Source: a virus. From it: a DNA stretch of 26,369 bases. The translations under genes were made by a program, and so were the position numbers. The stretch is from IMG/VR virus record IMGVR_UViG_3300032173_000037, positions 1 through 26,369 of that record, one strand, 5' to 3'. Positions 21,074 to 26,369 of this stretch are shown here, piece after piece (the stretch's first letter is position 1; each line of letters begins with the position of its first letter). Under the pieces are notes generated by a model. It had not been told where the DNA came from and ran no database searches. It was given only the letters and a program-made list of their open reading frames with translations.

Positions 21074-21763
21074 CTACTTCGGGACTTCGATGCCCGTCAC
21101 CGACAGCGTGGACGGGTAGGCGAGCCCGGGAAGCGGCTCCACCTGATTCTCGCACGGAACGCAGAACAGGAACTCTGCGGCCGGACGGTCCCCCTCCTTG
21201 TGGACGAACGGACGGAAGCGCCCGCGCTCCTGCTGCACCTTCTGCTCCGCCTCGCTGGGGATCGTGCGGACGAAGCCACGGCGCGGACGCTCCACGTCGT
21301 CGCCCTTCGGGCGCTTGATGCGACCGCCCGCCAAGTCTGCCGCCTCCGCAGCCGCCGCCGCAGCCTCTGCGGCCTCGTCGGGCACCACGTGGACGATCTT
21401 GCGGGGCAGGTCCGCGATGAGCCGCAGCACCTGCTGCTTCGTCAGCGCGACGATGGAGCCGATGCGGGGCACGCGCGTGAACTTGCCGGGCTGGCCGGGC
21501 ACGCGCTGCAACTTCTCCGTGACCTTCGGGAAGTTGATGCCCGCCACGTCCACGGACTCCGTGGGGCACTGCCGGTTGCAGCCCACCCAGAAGTACGTTT
21601 CCGCGTTGTAGCCCCGGCTCGTCTCTGCGAACTGCGGCGCGAGCGCGGAGCCCGCGACGCGCGCGGGGGCCGTCGGGGGGCCGTCGTCACGGATCGCGGG
21701 CGCGTCCGTCGTGATGCCGGGCGTGCCCGGCGGAGTACCTGCGGAACGAAGCGGGCTGACCAT
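21074..21763 (-). CDS. hypothetical head-proximal protein
   Basis: 229 aa, not recognised. The N-terminus is Pro/Gly-rich and probably flexible. Two Cys near CNRQC, then VPRIGSIVALTKQQVLRLIADLPRKIVHVVPDEAAEAAAAAAEAADLAGGRI, with a long Ala/Glu helix (about 125-145). The C-terminal third holds a second Cys pair in FLFCVPCENQVEPLPG. The four cysteines (two pairs) could bind a metal. Its AGGAG is 8 nt before the ATG. It is the first gene after the major capsid gene and its downstream hairpin. Confidence 0.65.
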   Translation of the reverse strand: MVSPLRSAGTPPGTPGITTDAPAIRDDGPPTAPARVAGSALAPQFAETSRGYNAETYFWVGCNRQCPTESVDVAGINFPKVTEKLQRVPGQPGKFTRVPRIGSIVALTKQQVLRLIADLPRKIVHVVPDEAAEAAAAAAEAADLAGGRIKRPKGDDVERPRRGFVRTIPSEAEQKVQQERGRFRPFVHKEGDRPAAEFLFCVPCENQVEPLPGLAYPSTLSVTGIEVPK

Positions 21764-21800
21764 CGGCTGAACTCCTGCGGATGGGGTTTGCTGCTTGGAA

Positions 21801-21830
21801 CCGCGCGCCGTTTACACGAACGGCGCGCGG
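21801..21830 (-). terminator. strong hairpin downstream of the major capsid gene
   Basis: Perfect 12-bp stem (CCGCGCGCCGTT / AACGGCGCGCGG) with a 6-nt loop. Only TTCC follows on the minus strand, so it is more likely a partial terminator or a 3' stabiliser that raises capsid expression over downstream genes. The loop and inner stem contain one copy of the 10-mer CGTTTACACG. Confidence 0.65.
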
Positions 21831-21852
21831 TACTAGTGCGTCGCAGCGTGCG

Positions 21853-22845
21853 CTAGTTGTTGACCTTGATCGTGGAGTTCGGGAGCGCGACGCCGGGGCC
21901 GGAGCGCAGTTCCCACTGCACGTATTCCTCGCCCGTGTTGCGGACGTGGTCGCTATTCTGGTCGCCCTCCAGCGCCGTGAACTCCTGCAGGCCCTCGCGG
22001 TCCAGCGTGAACGTGGGCTTCTTGGGGGCCTTCAGCAAGAAGGCGTACCAATCCGCGCCCGTCAGGCGCTGCGTGCCCCACAGCATCACGTTGCGGCTCG
22101 CGTCCTGCACGATGTTCGACGGGGTGACGCCCGCGTCGGTGCCCTTGACGATGCCCTGACGCTTCTGGAGGAAAGCCGTCTCCATCTCCTCCGTGTGGTC
22201 CGCCGCGTGGACGATCAGCAGCCCGCCGTCGATCACGTCGTCCGTGAACATCGGCTGGCCCTTGCCGTCCTGCATCATCTTGAACTGCTCCAAGACGTTG
22301 TAGTAGTCGGTCAGGATGTGCGCGGTCGTGTCCGCGCCGGAGCCCGTCAGCAGGTTGCCGTACTGCACGCCGAAGCGGTAGCCGCCCGTGCCGTCGGTCG
22401 CCGAGTAGAGCCCGACGCCGTCGGGCGCGTTCGGCACCGCCGGGATGGTCGTGGTCGTGCCCGCCAGCAGGTCGAAGAAGAAGCGCTCCGGCAGGAGCGC
22501 CGCCGACTTGCCCGCCATGCGCGCCAAGTCCATGAGGGACTGCGTCTGGTCGTCCTTGCGGTCGAACTTCGACCACGCGATGCGACGCGCCCACTCGTAG
22601 ACGTAGGTCGTGAACTGCACGCTGTCGAAGCCGTCCTGCGGGACGGGATCGCCGCGACGCCAGAACTCCATGTGCGGGGCCGCGTTGAAGTACGCGAACT
22701 CGTGCTGGCGGTTCGTGGCGTTGATGCCCGTGTCCATCACGATGGCCAGACGTGCGTCGGCCTCGCGCCGGAGCATGGAGTACGTGTCCGCGAACTCCGT
22801 GCGGAGTCCGTTTGCGAGGACGTTACTTGCGATGACGGTGGACAT
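21853..22845 (-). CDS. major capsid protein, Mu gpT-like
   Basis: 330 aa, the usual length of Mu-like (HK97-fold) capsid proteins. It starts MSTVIASNVLANGLRTEFADTYSML. Landmarks: AYFNAAPHMEFWRRGDPVPQDGF, TTYVYEWARRIAWSKFDRKDDQTQSLMDLARMAGKSAALLPERFFFDLLAG, then NVMLWGTQRLTGADWYAFL and KKPTFTLDREGLQEFTALEGDQ near the end, matching the gpT family layout. GGAG TTCTGATCC precedes the ATG. It follows the cement protein gene and is followed by the hairpin at 21801-21830. No frameshift or truncation. Confidence 0.9.
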   Translation of the reverse strand: MSTVIASNVLANGLRTEFADTYSMLRREADARLAIVMDTGINATNRQHEFAYFNAAPHMEFWRRGDPVPQDGFDSVQFTTYVYEWARRIAWSKFDRKDDQTQSLMDLARMAGKSAALLPERFFFDLLAGTTTTIPAVPNAPDGVGLYSATDGTGGYRFGVQYGNLLTGSGADTTAHILTDYYNVLEQFKMMQDGKGQPMFTDDVIDGGLLIVHAADHTEEMETAFLQKRQGIVKGTDAGVTPSNIVQDASRNVMLWGTQRLTGADWYAFLLKAPKKPTFTLDREGLQEFTALEGDQNSDHVRNTGEEYVQWELRSGPGVALPNSTIKVNN

Positions 22846-22899
22846 GGATCAGAACTCCGGGGCGTGAACTTCAGGGAATCGTTTGGGAGCCGCCTGCGA

Positions 22900-23490
22900 C
22901 TAGACCGCGCGCAGCGCGTTGATCTTCGCGGCCAGCGACGCGATGGCGTCGCGGACCTCGGACTGCGAGTACGTGCCGCCGATGGCCGCGATGGTGTTCG
23001 ACGGGGAGCCGCCGGACGAGTCCGTCAGCGCCACGATGCCGTTCTTCTTGTTCATCGCCTCTTCGGGCGTGAACAGCGTCACGTCCGCGACGCCGCTGGA
23101 CACGAAGCGCGCGACGTAGCCGACGGGGCTGGACAGGAGCGTGCTGCCGGGCGTCAGCGTGAAGTCCGCCGGGTTGTCCGTGGTGCAGTACACCAGCGCG
23201 TTTTCGTCCGTGCGCGCGACGCTCGCGACCGTGGCGCTGCGGAGCGTGATGCCGCTGATGTCCACGCGCCCCTCCGGGGGCAGCGTGGCCGACGTGTCGC
23301 CGACGACCGGCGCCAGCAGGAGCCCGAGGAACGTGTGCCCGGCCGTGTCCGCCCACTTGGCGAGATACCCGGCCGCGTTCAGGCCGACGAGCCCGCCGCC
23401 GTAGAACGTGATTCCGTTCGCGGCCGTGTACGCCTTGCGACCGGCGCGCGGCTCCGACTTGTGGACCTTGCTGTACGTCAGGTTCGACAT
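22900..23490 (-). CDS. capsid cement/decoration-like protein
   Basis: 196 aa. The N-terminal half (RKAYTAANGITFYGGGLVGLNAAGYLAKWADTAGHTFLGLLLAPV) fits the DUF2190-type head decoration proteins encoded next to Mu-like capsid genes. The C-terminal segment (GGTYSQSEVRDAIASLAAKINALRA) is the short helical repeat seen at the end of phage head fibre and decoration proteins, often used for trimerisation. GGAG TCTGATCC precedes the ATG, nearly identical to the capsid gene start. Family assignment is moderate; the structural role follows from position between protease and capsid. Confidence 0.7.
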   Translation of the reverse strand: MSNLTYSKVHKSEPRAGRKAYTAANGITFYGGGLVGLNAAGYLAKWADTAGHTFLGLLLAPVVGDTSATLPPEGRVDISGITLRSATVASVARTDENALVYCTTDNPADFTLTPGSTLLSSPVGYVARFVSSGVADVTLFTPEEAMNKKNGIVALTDSSGGSPSNTIAAIGGTYSQSEVRDAIASLAAKINALRAV

Positions 23491-23548
23491 GGATCAGACT
23501 CCGCTGCGTGTTCCGGTGTGACTTCCGAGTGACTTCTGCGGGGGCGCG

Positions 23549-24310
23549 CTACTGCGCGCTGCCGCCGACGATGGCCTTGGCGCCGCCCGCCATGTTGATC
23601 TCCACGTAGCGGTCCACGCTGATGCGCGTGTGCCCGCCCGCGATGAGCGTGGCGTGTTCGCGCGCGAACTTCGCCGCGCGCTCCACGGCGTCCACGCCGT
23701 CCTTCTGGTACTTCATGGCGACGGCGGGCACGTTCGCGCCCTGCGCGCCGAAGTCCTCGGCCTTGCGACCGTCGGACGTGGCGCCGATGCGGGGCGCGAC
23801 CGCCTGCATCTGCTCCACGTACGCCTTGAACGCGACCGCGCCGTGCGCCTTGCGGAACTTCAGGAGCCCGCCGCGCACGTCGGAGCCCAGCGCGCGGTCC
23901 TTCAGGGACTCCACGGCCGCGTCCACGTCCGCGTTGCACTCGCGCTCCGCCTTCATCTGCGACAGTTCGGCCTTCGCCGCCGCCGCGTCCGCGCTCACGC
24001 GGGCGAACTCCACGGGGTCGATGCCGTCGGAGCGACGCATGGCCGTCGCCGGGCCCGCCGCCGGGGCCGGGAGCGCGTCCGCGTTCGGCTTCGGCTCCGT
24101 CTTCTCCTCGCCGCCGGACTCCTGCGCCGCCATCGCGTCCTTGATGGCCGCGAAGTCCTTGACGCTGATGCTGCCGTTCTTGATCGCGGCCAGCACCGCG
24201 CCCACGTCCAGCCCGCCCTCGCCGCCGTCCTTGCCCTGCTTGTCGCCCTTCGGGGGGCCGTCCTTCTTGGGGGCGTCGTCCTTCTTGTCCTTCGGGGCGT
24301 CTTCGGGCAT
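23549..24310 (-). CDS. probable nested scaffold protein (internal in-frame start)
   Basis: An internal ATG (Met212 of the protease ORF, MPEDAPKDKK) has GGAGG 8 nt upstream; GGAGGCCAACGCC before the ATG is one base different from the nuclease gene's GGAGGCCACGCC. Translation from it would give a 253-aa scaffold without the protease domain, as known for Mu gpZ and lambda Nu3. The site falls exactly at the protease/scaffold domain boundary. The start is inferred; no direct evidence of use. Confidence 0.6.
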   Translation of the reverse strand: MPEDAPKDKKDDAPKKDGPPKGDKQGKDGGEGGLDVGAVLAAIKNGSISVKDFAAIKDAMAAQESGGEEKTEPKPNADALPAPAAGPATAMRRSDGIDPVEFARVSADAAAAKAELSQMKAERECNADVDAAVESLKDRALGSDVRGGLLKFRKAHGAVAFKAYVEQMQAVAPRIGATSDGRKAEDFGAQGANVPAVAMKYQKDGVDAVERAAKFAREHATLIAGGHTRISVDRYVEINMAGGAKAIVGGSAQ

Positions 24311-24943
24311 GGCGTTGGCCTCCATCATCAGAGAAACGAACCGCTGGCGAGAAAAGGACAATACCACGCCGTCCTCGCCGTTTGAACGCTCCATCGAAAA
24401 AGTCTCACGTGAGACTGCGCCGCCGACCGGGGCGCCCACCGCCTGCACGCCGCTGCCGGGCACCACTTCACGGACCACCAGCATCGGCAGTTCCAGAAAC
24501 GGGGCCTCATGGTCCAGCAGCGCGAGGGAATCCAGATTCGGGTTGTCCACGTCGAAGATTTCGACGCTGCGGTACGGCAGGCGCTTCGCCAGCACGTCCG
24601 CCTGCGCCGCCGGATCGGTCACGATCAGGTCCGCCAGCAGCGCCGCGCGCAGCCCGCCCTTGAAACGGACCATCTGCTTCCGCGTGATGCGGAAAACGCC
24701 CGCAGACCGCACCTGCGAGTCGTCCCCTTCGTGATGCCGCACGTGCAGCGGGGGCAGGTAGCCGTCGGACTCGGCCTGCTTGGCGCGCGCCAGCGCCTTG
24801 TCCAGCCACGCCTCCGCGAACTCCACCTTGCCGCGCGTGCAGGTCACGAACACCGGCACGTCGTGGACGGTCAGCGAGCCGTCCGCGTTGCGCGTGGCCT
24901 TGAATCCCCACGCCGTGCTGATGCCGCTGTCGTTCGTGTTCAT
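23549..24943 (-). CDS. Mu gpI-like prohead protease with C-terminal scaffold
   Basis: 464 aa from ATG 24943, which overlaps the upstream stop as ATGA and has GGAG 9 nt before it. The N-terminal 160 residues match the phage head maturation protease layout: GYLPPLHVRHHEGD (61-74) with candidate catalytic H70/H71, LLADLIVTDP, and YRSVEIFDVDNPNLDSLALLDHEAP with candidate serine S126. A lysine/acid-rich linker (about 212-245) leads to a helical scaffold domain with LDVGAVLAAIKNGSISVKDFAAIKDAM and Ala-rich coils. This fused protease-scaffold is the Mu I/Z arrangement. It processes or organises the prohead. Confidence 0.8.
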   Translation of the reverse strand: MNTNDSGISTAWGFKATRNADGSLTVHDVPVFVTCTRGKVEFAEAWLDKALARAKQAESDGYLPPLHVRHHEGDDSQVRSAGVFRITRKQMVRFKGGLRAALLADLIVTDPAAQADVLAKRLPYRSVEIFDVDNPNLDSLALLDHEAPFLELPMLVVREVVPGSGVQAVGAPVGGAVSRETFSMERSNGEDGVVLSFSRQRFVSLMMEANAMPEDAPKDKKDDAPKKDGPPKGDKQGKDGGEGGLDVGAVLAAIKNGSISVKDFAAIKDAMAAQESGGEEKTEPKPNADALPAPAAGPATAMRRSDGIDPVEFARVSADAAAAKAELSQMKAERECNADVDAAVESLKDRALGSDVRGGLLKFRKAHGAVAFKAYVEQMQAVAPRIGATSDGRKAEDFGAQGANVPAVAMKYQKDGVDAVERAAKFAREHATLIAGGHTRISVDRYVEINMAGGAKAIVGGSAQ

Positions 24944-25152
24944 CGCTGCGCGCTCCGTTTGAACGCGGTGGACTCTACCACGCGACGCACGCCGAACAGA
25001 ATGGCCAGCGTCGGTGGCCTTTCCGCGCGCATCAGGCGGTACACGGTAGCCCGGCCCGCCGGGATTCGCTCCGCGACCGTGTCCGCGCCCATATGAGCCA
25101 CTGCGCGCCGCAGTTCGGGGCGAAGGCTGGCCCACAACTCGTCACGTGACAT
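24940..25152 (-). CDS. small HTH protein within the head operon
   Basis: 70 aa. MSRDELWASLRPELRRAVAHMG is followed by a helix-turn-helix at about 24-45: DTVAERIPAGRATVYRLMRAER, with the recognition helix ATVYRLM, then a third helix. The basic C-terminus (FKRSAQR) could also contact DNA. The ATG at 25152 overlaps the upstream stop as TGATG; a GTG one codon earlier is possible. Its stop overlaps the protease ATG (ATGA). A -10-like TAGAGT lies inside it (24972-24977). A DNA-binding protein here is unusual; it may regulate the head operon or the repeat-family promoters. Function is inferred. Confidence 0.7.
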   Translation of the reverse strand: MSRDELWASLRPELRRAVAHMGADTVAERIPAGRATVYRLMRAERPPTLAILFGVRRVVESTAFKRSAQR

Positions 25153-26141
25153 CACGCCACTGCCGCCTTGATGAACAGGTCGGGCCTGCCGCCGTGACGG
25201 AAGCCCGGGTCAGGGTAGGCGTCGCCCGGCAGGCTGTCCTCGCGGATGCTCCCGTCGGCATTTAGCCGCCCCATCCGCATCAGGCTGAAGCGCGACACGA
25301 ACGCGACCGTGCAGCGGCAGTTGTAGCCCAGCGGGGGCGCGATCTTGTTCCATACGCCGTTGTCCTGACGGAAGATCAGCCCGTTCGCAGCCTTGTGGTT
25401 CGCGCGGCAGTCGCTGTCGCCGATGGCGTGGAACTTCAGCGCCGGGATGACGCCGCGCACGTCTTGGTCCTGCACCTGCCGGAAGCGGCCCGCCGTCGTG
25501 GCCGTGTTCAGGTTGGTGCGGTACACCATCCGCGAATACGCCTCCGTCCAATCCGCCGCCTCCTTCTCCACCCAGCGCACGCCCGCGCTGATGAGCGTGC
25601 CCGCCTCGCGCTCCGCGAGCCCTTCGGCGATGGCCTGCACCAGCAACTTCTGCACGCGCTCCGCCACCGCCTGCTCCGTGGCGCGCACGAACGCCAGCAC
25701 GCGCCCCTCGCCGTACATCTGCGCGATGCGCTGCGCCGTGCGCTCCGCCGCCTGCCTCACCACCTTCGGCGTCCTCGCCCGCAAGTCCTCCAGCATTTCG
25801 TTGAACTGAATGCGGGGCAGGTCCGTGCCGACTCCGACCGGCCGAGAGAACACGATGGACAGGCGCCTGCGGTCCAGCGGAGCCTCCGCGTTTACACGCG
25901 GTGCCTCCATGAGCCCCGCCGCCGCCTCCAGCGCGTGCGCGCAGCCCACGGCGTCGGCCATGCCCATCGTGGCACCAATCACGTCGTCCAGCACCACACG
26001 CGCGCGCTCCATGCCCGCGCGGTCGCCCATCGCCGTCGCCACCACCAAGTCGTTGGCGGCAAGCGTGTACGGACGAGAGCCCGTGGCGTACAGCCGCTCC
26101 AACTCGCGTTCGCTGTTCAGATGGCCTTCGTCGGCGGACAT
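25152..26141 (-). CDS. Mu gpF-like minor head / head morphogenesis protein
   Basis: 329 aa. The C-terminal region carries the SPP1 gp7/Mu gpF head morphogenesis signature: FHAIGDSDCRANHKAANG (about 237-254), QDNGVWNKIAPPLGYNCRCTVAFVS (258-282), with the two C-x-C/D-C elements. The N-terminal half is helical with LEAAAGLM and RRRLSIVFSRPVGVGTDLPRIQFNEMLEDL. It starts MSADEGHLNSERELERLY directly after the upstream stop (GGAGCGCTAAATG). These proteins sit on the portal inside the capsid and help assembly and DNA ejection. Confidence 0.85.
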   Translation of the reverse strand: MSADEGHLNSERELERLYATGSRPYTLAANDLVVATAMGDRAGMERARVVLDDVIGATMGMADAVGCAHALEAAAGLMEAPRVNAEAPLDRRRLSIVFSRPVGVGTDLPRIQFNEMLEDLRARTPKVVRQAAERTAQRIAQMYGEGRVLAFVRATEQAVAERVQKLLVQAIAEGLAEREAGTLISAGVRWVEKEAADWTEAYSRMVYRTNLNTATTAGRFRQVQDQDVRGVIPALKFHAIGDSDCRANHKAANGLIFRQDNGVWNKIAPPLGYNCRCTVAFVSRFSLMRMGRLNADGSIREDSLPGDAYPDPGFRHGGRPDLFIKAAVA

Positions 26142-26369
26142 TTAGCGCTCCACGTGCGGCAGCAGTCGCATCGCCGCGTCGTCCGGCAGCGTAGCAGGCA
26201 CGATGATGCGCCTCCACCACCAGCCGTCCGTGCGCCACGCCGCCGCCGCCATGTCCTTGGCCCACGCCGAGCCGTACGCCGTCCGCGAGAGCCCGGGGCC
26301 CTCCAGAGCCACGCGGATCAGCGCGGGCTTCGCCTGCCCGTCCTCGCGCCCCAGCAGCCAGAAGCCAGC
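26142..26369 (-). CDS. C-terminal part of an upstream virion gene (portal candidate), cut by the window edge
   Basis: The last 75 codons are visible, reading AGFWLLGREDGQAKPALIRV, later WRTDGWWWRR and ending LLPHVER with TAA abutting the gpF-like ATG. The start lies outside the window. In Mu-like gene order the gene before gpF is the portal, but this fragment holds no diagnostic motif. The frame is open from the edge with codon use like its neighbours. Confidence 0.6.
   Translation of the reverse strand, partial: AGFWLLGREDGQAKPALIRVALEGPGLSRTAYGSAWAKDMAAAAWRTDGWWWRRIIVPATLPDDAAMRLLPHVER

Noticed and set aside
24944-25135. N-terminal extension of the protease ORF
   Set aside because: The extra 64 residues are the shadow of the HTH gene; ATG 24943 has the ribosome site and ATGA coupling.

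Overview
The window is a GC-rich piece of a tailed bacteriophage (or prophage). Essentially every credible gene is on the minus strand, so transcription runs from high to low coordinates. The GC-rich codon use, purine-rich GGAG/GGAGG ribosome sites, sigma70-type promoters (TTGACA / TAnnnT) and exported proteins with signal-peptide and lipobox features suggest a high-GC Gram-negative host. The sequence alone does not settle the genus. No integrase, terminase or polymerase is visible.

Right part (26.4 to 8.3 kb) is a compact virion operon. It starts with the C-terminus of an unidentified gene. Then come a Mu gpF-like minor head protein, a small HTH protein, a Mu gpI-like prohead protease/scaffold with a probable nested scaffold start, a capsid cement/decoration-like protein and a Mu gpT-like major capsid protein. 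A 12-bp hairpin follows the capsid gene. Next are a head-proximal protein, a virion protein with a possible carbohydrate-binding-like C-terminus, a connector-like protein, a gpG-like morphogenesis protein, and a set of tail/baseplate candidates ending in a 1388-aa fibre-like protein. Most genes abut or overlap, and six starts carry a TAAATG signature.

Middle part (8.3 to 6.9 kb) holds three small proteins, two with membrane segments, that look like a lysis or envelope module without a recognisable endolysin.

Left part (6.9 kb to 1) is an accessory/replication region of short genes. It encodes a HicA-like protein, a SprT-like zinc protease, a SpoT/MESH1-like (p)ppGpp hydrolase, an HTH regulator, a 2OG-Fe(II) oxygenase, a Cas4/RecB-like nuclease with four candidate Fe-S cysteines, an SSB-tailed DNA-binding protein, several unknowns and a tRNA-like element. 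Seven near-identical promoters (TTGACAGCCG, 16-bp spacer, TAnnnT) plus one variant punctuate this region. In four of them the TGA inside the -35 hexamer is the stop codon of the upstream gene. The conserved promoter spacer suggests co-regulation by a dedicated DNA-binding protein, and together these promoters could make the left part a regulon of independently fired genes. This promoter/stop-codon architecture, the alarmone hydrolase and an over-represented 10-mer (CGTGTAAACG, nine copies) are the most interesting features.
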